Positions 24,512 through 32,160 of a DNA stretch of 36,029 nucleotides are shown here, piece after piece. A program made the position numbers and the translations under genes. Location: NCBI GenBank assembly GCA_003171215.1, contig PMYN01000134.1:1-36029 (forward strand), in the 5' to 3' direction. The stretch's first letter is position 1. The number at the start of each line of letters is the position of its first letter. Source of the stretch: Gemmatimonadota bacterium (GTDB lineage Bacteria; Gemmatimonadota; Gemmatimonadetes; Gemmatimonadales; Gemmatimonadaceae). The notes beneath the pieces were generated by a model, which had not been told where the DNA came from, searched no databases, and was given only the letters and a program-made list of their open reading frames with translations.

Positions 24512-25690
24512 TTATTCGTGATCCTCAAAGGTAGCATTGGCGCGAAGGTAATCAAGTAATTGAGTCTCGACATGTCGCGCTTCGAGTTCTCGCTCGAAAA
24601 AGGCTGTGCAGCACGTTCGGTAGTCTCGAAGCATCAGATCGGTGGTTTGCATCAAGACTCTCGCCAATGATCCTCCATCGCCCTCGCGATAGTTCACGCC
24701 GAGGTGCTCTCGATTGACAAGTTCAGCAATATCGCCAGTCATGCAATTCAGCAATGGAAGGCCCGCGGACAGATATGTCCCGGCCTTGTATGAAAACGAA
24801 GCCGTAGTGTTCACATACCCGTTGAATCCCCAATCTGCCGCCGAGAGAATCTGTGAGAGCGCGTGGGTGTTGTAAACGACTCCGTGATAGACATGAGCGA
24901 TGTCGAGTCGACGCAATTCAGACAGCAGCCAGTTGCGACGATCTCCATCGCCGACGATGGCAAGCTGGTGGCTCTTTCGTGTGTCTTCCATCGCGAGAGC
25001 TGCCAGAAGGGCACTGAAATCATAGAGATGACCGAGGTTGCCAACGTAGGCTATTACCCGCTGTGCACGACGCGCATCGATCTCGCGCGGCACAGGTGGC
25101 AAAGCCGCGTGCCCAATGTAGATGCGCTTGACTGGGGGAGCGTCTGGCCGCCGATGCCGCTGTCCGGAAACGCGAAACGAATCGGAGACCGACAGCACGA
25201 GATCCGCTTTGTGGCACGCGAACGCGAACAAAGAGCGCCAAAGGGCGAAGAACGGAGCGGCCGATCGTCGGACGATGTTTGGAAATGGAAGTACATCCGG
25301 CCAAAAGTCGATGATGTCCGCCACCGTCCGATGCCGATTTGCCAGTAACAATACGCCGCATGCGGCAAGATTGAGCGGCAACGTCACATACACTCCGTCG
25401 AAGCGGCTCCGCTTCCTCGCAAAGAACCAGATTGCGGCGAGGCCGAACAGCAGGTGCGACACAAATCGCCGCACGCCACGATTGTTCCCATAGGGCAAGG
25501 TGCGAATGCTCGTGATTCGCATTCGGCCGAGGCTAGACGGTAGCGTGCGCCGCACTTTCGCAACATGGTCAAAGTCGGACATCAGGATGGTCACCGTACC
25601 AAGCTGGCTTAGCGCAGACGCGACGGCGCGCGGACGACTTGGGGCATCGAGGCTGAGGAAAGGAGCGACGACTAGAATCTGTGGGGCCAC
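24512..25690 (-). CDS. Glycosyltransferase family 4-like (GT-B)
   Basis: 392 residues. The N-terminal domain begins MAPQILVVAPFLSLDAPSRP, a GT-B first strand with a long loop. The middle has VADIIDFWPDVLPFPNIV and hydrophobic/basic helices (FFALWRSLFAFACHKADLVL) that may contact membrane. The C-terminal Rossmann domain shows VIAYVGNLGHLYDFSALLAA, HQLAIVGDGDRRNWL and the donor-site region YNTHALSQILSAADWGF, then SFSYKAGTYLSAGLPLL. It starts with GTG at 25690, divergent from the Wzy-like gene, and lies 90 bases upstream of the Wzz-type gene on the same strand, so the two may be co-transcribed. It is called GT4-like from the C-terminal pattern; donor unknown. Confidence 0.82.
   Translation of the reverse strand: MAPQILVVAPFLSLDAPSRPRAVASALSQLGTVTILMSDFDHVAKVRRTLPSSLGRMRITSIRTLPYGNNRGVRRFVSHLLFGLAAIWFFARKRSRFDGVYVTLPLNLAACGVLLLANRHRTVADIIDFWPDVLPFPNIVRRSAAPFFALWRSLFAFACHKADLVLSVSDSFRVSGQRHRRPDAPPVKRIYIGHAALPPVPREIDARRAQRVIAYVGNLGHLYDFSALLAALAMEDTRKSHQLAIVGDGDRRNWLLSELRRLDIAHVYHGVVYNTHALSQILSAADWGFNGYVNTTASFSYKAGTYLSAGLPLLNCMTGDIAELVNREHLGVNYREGDGGSLARVLMQTTDLMLRDYRTCCTAFFERELEARHVETQLLDYLRANATFEDHE
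25536..25548 (+). promoter_or_regulatory. ops-like element (12/13 match to E. coli ops)
   Basis: GACGGTAGCGTGC differs from the E. coli RfaH recruitment sequence GGCGGTAGCGTGC, as I recall it, at one base. It is on the sense strand about 250 bases before the Wzy-like gene, but inside the antisense GT4 coding region. Since the window encodes a NusG paralogue it is worth noting; chance is quite possible. Confidence 0.2.
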
Positions 25691-25795
25691 GATGTCAACG
25701 CATAAGGAAAGAGGAAATGGGGCTTGGTCAGATCGCCCTTACTCGACGGAGGGCGGCGCGCGCGGGCCGCGCTCAGCATGTGTGAGTGCCATCTC

Positions 25796-27130
25796 ATGAG
25801 ATCGACATCTATACCGAGGGCCCCGCTCATCTCGGTGTCCAATCGGTTCTTCGTCTTGCCCGCTCTATTCAGCGTCGAACTCGTGCTCGGCGGGCCGTAT
25901 GGCGTCTACCATGGCGTTCCCTTGCGGTTCATCCTGTTTTTCGGGGCGGCGCTGTCGCTGGCGGCAGCGGTCCATATTCGAGGAGCGGTTAGCGCCCAAT
26001 CGCTCGGAGCGTTGTGGTCTATTGCGGCTTTCATCGTCGTTGAGTTGGTCTGGACCACGATCATCCCAAGCCTAAGTGCGGGTGTGCTCGCCTACGGGAT
26101 TGCCGAGGGCAGAGCAATATTCGTCCTCGTGCTTCCGTTGATGGCAGTATACTGCATTCCCACTGCCTCGTTGGAGGGTCGCGTGCGCTCTCTTCAACGC
26201 TTCGTCGTCCGGAGCAGCGCTCTTCTCGCTATCGCCCAAGTTGTGATCTGGATAGTAGGTACTTTGGTGCCCTCGACCCGGCTGCCGTTCGTTGTCGTGG
26301 TCGATGCTCTGCTCAGCCCAACAGGTCAGTCACTCTACATCGGAGGCATGAAGGACGGATTCTTCCGAGTGTTTTGGATTTCCAGCCTCTGGCACTTGGT
26401 TGCATTTTTTTGGATACCGCTTGTGGTCACGCGTCGCTCGTTCGCCCTGATGCTTCGACTACTCGCGCTTCTGGCGGTACTGGTCTCCTACTCCCGCGGG
26501 ATTTGGCTTGGACTTGCAGCCGGATACCTAGTAAGCATCATCGTGCGTGTCGGCGAAAGACGATTTGTAGGCAATATTGCGAAGGCGACATTGGCTATTA
26601 CAATGGCTGTCGGCTTCTTGAGTATTTTCGCGACGGTCATGGGACAAGACGCCAGGCTCAGCGGACGCGTGCTGGCGACAAAATCGGGGCACGACATCGG
26701 AATTAACGAACGTTTCGAACAGAGCTCGTATTTGTTCGCACTCTTCCGAGAACACCCCTTGATCGGCGGAGGCTATGGTGCGTATTCCAAAGATTACATC
26801 CGAACGACAGTCGCGCCGTTCAGCTACGAGAACATGCCGGTGGCCATGCTTGCGAAGCTTGGACTGGTCGGTCTGTCGATGTCGTTGATATTCCCGCTGT
26901 ATTGGGCAATTTCGACCTTGGCACGCCGCCGATGGTGGCCCCGAGACTGCGCCGCCTTGCTGGGTAGCGCCACCGCGCTCATCATCGCATCTATGACGAA
27001 CCCGATGCTCATCAATTTCGTTGGAATGGGGATCGTCAGCGTGTTACTTCTGCAGTGGTCACTAATCGTCTCCGCGAATCCGCCCGTTCGGGGCGACCGG
27101 ATCGGCGATCAAGAGCACTTTGAAAAATAG
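25796..27130 (+). CDS. O-antigen ligase/polymerase (Wzy-like) membrane protein
   Basis: 444-residue integral membrane protein with about ten to twelve hydrophobic segments. Two features suit the Wzy/WaaL superfamily: a helix pair around VSYSRGIWLGLAAGYLVSII, and a large periplasmic loop with FREHPLIGGGYGAYSKDY, the usual 'HPxxGxGxG' block. It probably polymerises repeat units from undecaprenyl diphosphate in the periplasm; ligation to another acceptor is the alternative. ATG 25796 is preferred because it directly precedes the first hydrophobic stretch; ATG 25775 is another option. Its last 69 bases overlap the 3' end of the convergent GT2 gene. It is divergent from the GT4-like gene (about 105 bases between starts). 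Confidence 0.83.
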   Translation: MRSTSIPRAPLISVSNRFFVLPALFSVELVLGGPYGVYHGVPLRFILFFGAALSLAAAVHIRGAVSAQSLGALWSIAAFIVVELVWTTIIPSLSAGVLAYGIAEGRAIFVLVLPLMAVYCIPTASLEGRVRSLQRFVVRSSALLAIAQVVIWIVGTLVPSTRLPFVVVVDALLSPTGQSLYIGGMKDGFFRVFWISSLWHLVAFFWIPLVVTRRSFALMLRLLALLAVLVSYSRGIWLGLAAGYLVSIIVRVGERRFVGNIAKATLAITMAVGFLSIFATVMGQDARLSGRVLATKSGHDIGINERFEQSSYLFALFREHPLIGGGYGAYSKDYIRTTVAPFSYENMPVAMLAKLGLVGLSMSLIFPLYWAISTLARRRWWPRDCAALLGSATALIIASMTNPMLINFVGMGIVSVLLLQWSLIVSANPPVRGDRIGDQEHFEK

Positions 27131-28081
27131 TGCAAGTCGTTGCAGTACACGTTCCGGCGCTACGTCGAGCCGTGCGATTTTACGGATTCTTTCAAGACGG
27201 GAGTAGTCTCGGTTTGTCAGGGCGTCGAGGACCTCGTCGATGGCTTTTAACATGTCGGCGTCCACTCCGATCTGCGTCCCGCGCACTCTCGCTCGCAGTG
27301 CTGAGAGCTGACGCACGCCGAGTAAGAAGTTCTCCTCGTATTTTCTCCACCAGGATTCAGGTGATCGAGCGATCTGAAGTGCGGTGTCCAAGGGCAGCTG
27401 ACTTCCAACCGCGTTTGCGGTATGCTGACGGTATGCAACTGTTGGCTCATCCAAGTAGATGATCGCTCCGAAGAGGGCTGCGCACTGGGCGAGCCACCAG
27501 TCGTGCATCACCACCTTCGGCATCGGCAATGCGTGTTTGAGGAGAGCTTGGTTGACAAGGGAGGCACAACCAGTCACTCTGTTTTGGAACAGAAGCTGGC
27601 GAGCGGTCCGCTTTTCCATCGACGGCAACCGTTGCCGACGTGCGAACGACGGATGCAGGAGACGCAGATCGAATTCGACGACACGGAGGTCGCTGTGAAT
27701 GAGCACCGGCATCTCTCGCCCGAATCGAACTTCGTGGTCGCAAAGAGCCGCCAGCATGCTGGTCGTCTTGTTTGGATACCAAACGTCGTCTTGATCGCAC
27801 GGAAAGACGTAGCTCTCGCCCACGCGTTGGCAGTGGGCGAGTAATTTGGCGAAGCTGGCTGACGGCCCTAGTCGCTGCCCGTCCGACGGCAAGATCGTGA
27901 TTCGCGGATCGGCGGTTGCCGCACTCCGGAGAATACCTAGCGTGTCGTCAGACGAACCGTCGTCGCGGACATACAATCTCCAGCGAGTAGCCGCTTGCTC
28001 CTGAAGACTGGACAGCTGAGCCGGCAGATGCTCTGCACCATTATAAGTTGCAAGTATTATCGCATGCGACGGGATCGCCAT
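27062..28081 (-). CDS. Glycosyltransferase family 2 (rhamnosyltransferase-like)
   Basis: 339 residues with a GT-A fold: HAIILATYNGAEHLPAQL, then YVRDDGSSDDTLGIL (DDGS/DD nucleotide-binding region), then VFPCDQDDVWYPNK with DQDD as the metal-binding DxD motif, and later VMHDWWLAQCAALFG. That arrangement, especially CDQDDVW and HDWW, is characteristic of rhamnosyl- and related transferases. The C-terminal ~90 residues are helical and charged. Starting at ATG 28081 it is divergent from the PglC-like gene with only 68 bases between starts. Its 3' end overlaps Wzy by 69 bases. Rhamnose as donor would fit the RmlD-like gene at 30965, but RmlA/B/C are not here. Confidence 0.88.
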   Translation of the reverse strand: MAIPSHAIILATYNGAEHLPAQLSSLQEQAATRWRLYVRDDGSSDDTLGILRSAATADPRITILPSDGQRLGPSASFAKLLAHCQRVGESYVFPCDQDDVWYPNKTTSMLAALCDHEVRFGREMPVLIHSDLRVVEFDLRLLHPSFARRQRLPSMEKRTARQLLFQNRVTGCASLVNQALLKHALPMPKVVMHDWWLAQCAALFGAIIYLDEPTVAYRQHTANAVGSQLPLDTALQIARSPESWWRKYEENFLLGVRQLSALRARVRGTQIGVDADMLKAIDEVLDALTNRDYSRLERIRKIARLDVAPERVLQRLALFFKVLLIADPVAPNGRIRGDD

Positions 28082-28149
28082 TGGCTCAGCAATTCTGCGA
28101 CGAGGCGCTCGCCGTCTGGTGCGTCTCGACTTGCGGGCAGCAATATTCG

Positions 28150-28809
28150 ATGACGTACGCTGGCAAGAGAACCGTTGATATCGTTGTGATTCTTGCCACT
28201 GCCGTGCTGTGGCTTCCGCTTCTGCTTGTAACGGGCATCTTCGTTCGGGTCTTCATGGGTGCGCCGATCTTATTCAAGCAACAACGAGTGGGTTTGAACG
28301 ATCGGTCATTCGAGTTGCTCAAATTTCGGACAATGACTGACCCACGCTCGGCGGACGGCCGAATGCTCCCCGACAGCCAGCGGTTATCTCGAATCGGTCG
28401 TGCGCTCCGGTCTTCATCGCTTGACGAGTTACCGCAACTCATCAACGTGCTTCGTGGGGAGATGAGCTTGGTAGGTCCGAGACCTCTGTTGCCGGAGTAC
28501 CTTGCATTGTACACCTCAGAGCACCGGCGGAGACACACGGTCCGTCCGGGATTGACTGGATTGGCCCAAGTATCCGGCCGCAACGCTTTATCGTGGCCTG
28601 ACCGTTTGGATCTGGATATTCGATATGTTGACACGTGCTCGATCTGGAACGACCTGACTATCTTAGTCCGAACGGTTGGAGTCGGTCTGCTTCACCGTGG
28701 CGTGGCTGAATCAGGGATGGCTACAATGACGCCCTTTGCGGGTTACGAGCCTCGGCGCCCAGACAGTTGCGAACGGAGTCGATCGTGCGATCCTGATCAG
28801 CGTCCGTGA
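28150..28809 (+). CDS. pglC: Small monotopic phosphoglycosyl transferase (PglC-like)
   Basis: Initiates repeat-unit assembly by moving a sugar-1-phosphate (diNAcBac-1-P in Campylobacter) to undecaprenyl phosphate. 219 residues. A single N-terminal membrane segment (IVVILATAVLWLPLLLVTGIF) is a re-entrant helix. Then QQRVGLNDRSFELLKFRTM, the catalytic Asp-Glu pair in [29 protein letters not shown] and the C-terminal RPGLTGLAQVSGRN are all family signatures. ATG 28150 is used: the frame is open upstream, but that part overlaps the divergent GT2 start and lacks family features. Its last 89 bases overlap the convergent PglE-like gene. The substrate is inferred from neighbouring PglE and PglD. Confidence 0.88.
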   Translation: MTYAGKRTVDIVVILATAVLWLPLLLVTGIFVRVFMGAPILFKQQRVGLNDRSFELLKFRTMTDPRSADGRMLPDSQRLSRIGRALRSSSLDELPQLINVLRGEMSLVGPRPLLPEYLALYTSEHRRRHTVRPGLTGLAQVSGRNALSWPDRLDLDIRYVDTCSIWNDLTILVRTVGVGLLHRGVAESGMATMTPFAGYEPRRPDSCERSRSCDPDQRP

Positions 28810-29887
28810 GGCTTGACGAGGATGGCAAACATAGCCCAGTACGATAGAGCCTCTCAGCCACAGCACCCCCGATAATCTGAGAGCCAGCGAAGATGGGTTG
28901 AGTGTGCATCGGCCTCCAGACCGGCCTAGCTTCTATGTTCTGGGCCTCAAGCGACTGGACCAGCTCCGCTGGTGTGATCCTGTGCTCGATTGGATCAAGG
29001 AACACCACGCTCAGCCAGCGTGAATGCATGCCCCATGGTGCTTCGCGCTGCAACTCGACTCCGCCCATCGTTTCGAGCGCGTCGCGGTAACGTTTGGCAA
29101 CCCGTTGACGTTCGTCAACCCGCTGGTCGAGAACGCGCAACTGACCTCTGCCAATGCCGGCCAGCAGGTTGCTCATACGATAATTGTATCCCAGTTCTCG
29201 GTGAAGATACTCCAGAGACGGCTCGCGGGATTGGTTCGCCCATTTACGCATCACCACAAGAGCTTTGCTGTCTCGCGACACCACCATGCCGCCGCCAGTC
29301 GTCGTAATGATCTTGTTTCCATTAAAGCTCAGAATCGAATAGTCGGCGGTAGTCCCAGTCTGCCTTCCTCTATATTTTGCCCCGAGGGACTCGGCGGCAT
29401 CCTCCACCAGTACCACACCATATTTGGCACAGATTGATGCAATCGAATCCACGTCCGCGTGCTGTCCGTAGAGGTGCACGACGATCAGCGCTTTGGGGAG
29501 CGTTCTTGTTCGTTCGCTTGCTCGAAAATAATCTTCGACCAGTCCAGGATCCATGTTTCCGGAGCCGGCCTCGCTATCAATGAAAACGGGCTGCGCGCCG
29601 AGATACATGATCGGCCAGACGGAGCCCGCGAATGTCAAGGTGGAGACTGCTACGCGGTCACCCGTCGCCACGCCTATCGCGCGCAACACCAAGTGAATGG
29701 CTGCGGTCCCCGAACTCACCGCGAGCGTCGAAACGTTTTCGGCAAGACGTTGAGCGACTTCGGACTCGAACGCGTCTATGTTCGGACCCGTCGAGGACAA
29801 CCAGTTCGACGCGAAGGCGTCGGCAATGAAACTCTGTTCGTTACCGCTCATGTGCGGTACGGATAAGTAGATCCGACTCGGCTTCAC
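28721..29887 (-). CDS. pglE: DegT/DnrJ/EryC1/StrS aminotransferase (PglE-like)
   Basis: PLP-dependent sugar aminotransferase of 388 residues that puts an amino group at C-4 of a UDP-4-keto sugar, using glutamate. The N terminus RIYLSVPHMSGNEQ resembles PglE and is followed by WLSSTGPNIDAFE, AVSSGTAAIHLVLRA and VEDAAESLGAKYRG. The PLP lysine lies in LSFNGNKIITTTGGGMVVS, and ELGYNYRMSNLLAG and RPVWRPMHTQPIF are family blocks. GTG 29887 is chosen because it starts seven codons before the conserved LSVPHM; upstream is not similar to the family. It is divergent from PglD by 42 bases and overlaps PglC at the 3' end. It could also serve the legionaminic pathway, which lacks its LegC here. Confidence 0.88.
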   Translation of the reverse strand: MKPSRIYLSVPHMSGNEQSFIADAFASNWLSSTGPNIDAFESEVAQRLAENVSTLAVSSGTAAIHLVLRAIGVATGDRVAVSTLTFAGSVWPIMYLGAQPVFIDSEAGSGNMDPGLVEDYFRASERTRTLPKALIVVHLYGQHADVDSIASICAKYGVVLVEDAAESLGAKYRGRQTGTTADYSILSFNGNKIITTTGGGMVVSRDSKALVVMRKWANQSREPSLEYLHRELGYNYRMSNLLAGIGRGQLRVLDQRVDERQRVAKRYRDALETMGGVELQREAPWGMHSRWLSVVFLDPIEHRITPAELVQSLEAQNIEARPVWRPMHTQPIFAGSQIIGGAVAERLYRTGLCLPSSSSLTDADQDRTIDSVRNCLGAEARNPQRASL

Positions 29888-29929
29888 TATTCCTGGATAG
29901 TCTAAGATGATGAGACAACGGGTGTACGG

Positions 29930-30580
29930 ATGATGGCGGCGACCAAATCTAGATCGGCCGACGATCATTCAATATACATCGTGGGATCCGGCGGGCATGC
30001 ACGTGTTGTTGCCGATATCTTGATTGCTGCAGGCCAGATGCCAACGGCATTCATCGACGAGCCGCACGCAGGCGAAAGCCGCCTAGGCTTACCTGTGATT
30101 GGTGCCGGAGATGTTGGCTCCGACGTCCGGGTGATTGTCGCAATCGGCGATAATGAGGTGCGCGAGCGTGTCGCGCAGGACTACCACCGTTTTGCGACCG
30201 CCATTCATCCGAGAGCCACTATCGCACCCGACCTGCAAATCGGTTGCGGAACGGTGATCATGGCGGGCGTAGTCCTCAGCGTAGGCGTCTCAATCGGCAA
30301 CCATTGCATTGTGAACACCCACGCATCGATCGATCATGACGTGGTGCTCGACGAGTTCGTACACGTTGGGCCCGGTGCAACGTTGGGAGGCTCAGTTCGC
30401 GTTGGCCGGGCATCCGTAGTTTCGCTTGGTGCGAACATCATCCATGGTCGAACTATCGGCCGGGACACGATCATCGGCGCCGGAGCGGTAGTACTGCGTG
30501 ACGTTCCAGAGCGGGTGGTGGCCGTGGGCGTTCCGGCAACTGTGATTCGGTCTAGAAAGCCTGGCGATCGCTACCTCTGA
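29930..30580 (+). CDS. pglD: NeuD/PglD-family sugar N-acetyltransferase
   Basis: 216-residue acyltransferase that acetylates the C-4 amino group of the bacillosamine precursor with acetyl-CoA. The N-terminal Rossmann-like part has IYIVGSGGHARVVADIL; the C-terminal left-handed beta helix starts near HPRATIAPDLQIGCGTVI and runs through hexapeptide repeats, ending with GAGAVVLRDVPERVVAVGVPATVIR. The catalytic His pair is in NTHASIDHDVVLDEF and VHVGPGA. ATG 29930 or ATG 29933. It is divergent from pglE, so a shared 42-base promoter region is likely. The decayed NeuD at 7387 belongs to the same family, so this gene might also replace that function (inference). Confidence 0.88.
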   Translation: MMAATKSRSADDHSIYIVGSGGHARVVADILIAAGQMPTAFIDEPHAGESRLGLPVIGAGDVGSDVRVIVAIGDNEVRERVAQDYHRFATAIHPRATIAPDLQIGCGTVIMAGVVLSVGVSIGNHCIVNTHASIDHDVVLDEFVHVGPGATLGGSVRVGRASVVSLGANIIHGRTIGRDTIIGAGAVVLRDVPERVVAVGVPATVIRSRKPGDRYL

Positions 30581-30964
30581 CTCGGGCCGCACGTGTTTCC
30601 GATCCCGTGACGAGAAGAACGGTTCTTGAAGACCGCGCGTTTACGACTGGGCCGTGCTGCCGCTAACGCGTGGATTCCATTCCGCTCTGTTGCTCTCATT
30701 GATTGGGTCGGTGACGCGCCATCTGATGCAAACGGAATTCATCGGTGCCTCCGACTTGGATTGACACCTCGGTTTCTGACTCCGCCCGACGCGGTGACTG
30801 TTGCCACTGCGTGCATCGTGTGCTCTGCTGCGGGCGCGGTGCGCACGGAACCTTCGGACGATCTAAGGAATCGTGGCCCGATCGTAATTCACCTATCCGG
30901 TACTCGCACGCAAGCATGCGACGGCTCCGATGAAGACCCAGAAGTCCCGACGGAGCCGCTGCCA
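30581..30964. other. 384-base gap upstream of the RmlD-like gene
   Basis: The frame leading into the RmlD-like gene stays open from about 30626, but the extra ~113 residues show no recognisable domain, are rich in Arg, Cys and Pro, and precede the canonical start of the Rossmann domain. I take this as leader DNA. No promoter or terminator is obvious. Confidence 0.45.
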
Positions 30965-31885
30965 ATGAATCTCGCCAGGATTCCTGAGGAGAGGCGACCC
31001 TGCCTGCTCGTGCTCGGCGCTCGCGGCCAGGTAGGATGGGAATTGGTGCGCACGCTCGCCTCGCTCGGCGAGGTCCGAGCCCTCGATCATGCTTCTCTCG
31101 ATCTGACCGACACCGTCGCGATTCGTGCCGTCATCGGGGCCATCGCACCGGGAGTGATTATTAATGCTGCGGCGTATACGCAGGTTGACCGTGCAGAGAC
31201 GGAGCCGACTATCGCGCATCGGGTGAACGGCGATGCCCCGGGGATCCTCGCCGCGGAGGCCGCGCGCTCGGGCGCGCTCCTAATACACTACTCCACCGAC
31301 TACGTGTTCGATGGCACCGGCTCCCAGCCGTACACGGAGCGCGACTTGCCGGGACCACGCACTGTCTATGGCGCCTCCAAGCTTCGCGGCGACCAAGCGG
31401 TGCTGGAGAGAGGCGTCGAGGCTTACGTCTTCCGCGTCGGCTGGGTGTACGGCCGCCGCGGCAGGAACTTCCTCAACACAATTCAGCGACTGGCTCGCGA
31501 GCGGGAAGAGTTGAGTGTCGTTGGCGACCAGCACGGCGGACCGACTTGGTCGCGGGCTATCGCGCGCGCCACGGCGCGGGCTGTAGAGCTGTGGCTGCGG
31601 TCGCGACGCGACGGCTCGGCAGCTCCCGCACGCGGCATCTATCATATGGCGCCGCCAGACCACACTACTTGGCATGGCTTCGCGTCGGAAATTATTGACG
31701 CACTGCCAATGCCCGACGCGAGGAAGCGGCCTCAGGTCAAATCGATCTCATCGGTCGAGTATCCAACACTTGCCGTGCGCCCGGCTTGGTCCGTTCTAGA
31801 CGCGCGGTTGCTGCGAGAGGCCTTCGGGTTGCAGTTGCCGCCGTGGCGCACGCAACTCTCTCGATGCATGGGCGGCGGCGCGTGA
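30965..31885 (+). CDS. rmlD: dTDP-4-dehydrorhamnose reductase-like (RmlD)
   Basis: NADPH-dependent reductase of the extended SDR family, normally the last step to dTDP-L-rhamnose. 306 residues. The cofactor motif LVLGARGQVGWELVRTL is near residue 13, then LDLTDTVAIRAVI, NAAAYTQVDRAETEP, the substrate block HYSTDYVFDGTG, and YGASKLRGDQAV with the active-site Tyr/Lys; FRVGWVYGRRGRNFL and the late VRPAWSVLD are also typical. RmlA, RmlB and RmlC are not in the window, so rhamnose precursors must come from elsewhere or the enzyme reduces another 4-keto sugar. ATG 30965 is preferred to starts in the long upstream open frame. A strong hairpin follows at 31990. Confidence 0.85.
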   Translation: MNLARIPEERRPCLLVLGARGQVGWELVRTLASLGEVRALDHASLDLTDTVAIRAVIGAIAPGVIINAAAYTQVDRAETEPTIAHRVNGDAPGILAAEAARSGALLIHYSTDYVFDGTGSQPYTERDLPGPRTVYGASKLRGDQAVLERGVEAYVFRVGWVYGRRGRNFLNTIQRLAREREELSVVGDQHGGPTWSRAIARATARAVELWLRSRRDGSAAPARGIYHMAPPDHTTWHGFASEIIDALPMPDARKRPQVKSISSVEYPTLAVRPAWSVLDARLLREAFGLQLPPWRTQLSRCMGGGA

Positions 31886-31989
31886 GCTGGTACAGGATCC
31901 GACTTGGCGGTATTGCCGTTTCTTCAATCGCGTCCCGAGTAATCGCGAGCTTATTATCCAGACAGGCGCCGACCGATTTGTCGTCCGCT

Positions 31990-32033
31990 CTGCCCGCTGC
32001 AACCACCGTGCGCACGGTGCGCGCAGCGGGCAG
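31990..32033. repeat. 44-base nested palindrome (hairpin) downstream of rmlD
   Basis: Outer arms CTGCCCGCTGC (31990-32000) and GCAGCGGGCAG (32023-32033) are perfect 11-bp complements. Between them sits a second perfect palindrome, ACCGTGCGCACGGT (32005-32018), flanked by four-base bulges AACC and GCGC. It lies in noncoding DNA, 105 bases after the rmlD stop and 128 before the next gene. No T-run follows, so it could be a Rho-independent-like terminator without U-tail, an mRNA-stabilising hairpin or a REP-like element. Confidence 0.75.
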
Positions 32034-32160
32034 CCCGAGACATGCAGCATTTCGTATACCTTGTCAGCAATCTCCTGAGCTGCTCAATAGGACTCAAATG
32101 TTCGATTCTGGTGTTCGCACCAGACGCTTCTTTTCCCGAAGACTTCCCAACTGAGTAAGC

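Noticed and set aside
30626-30964. RmlD N-terminal extension of 113 residues
   Set aside because: No recognisable domain and normal RmlD begins at ATG 30965; treated as noncoding leader.
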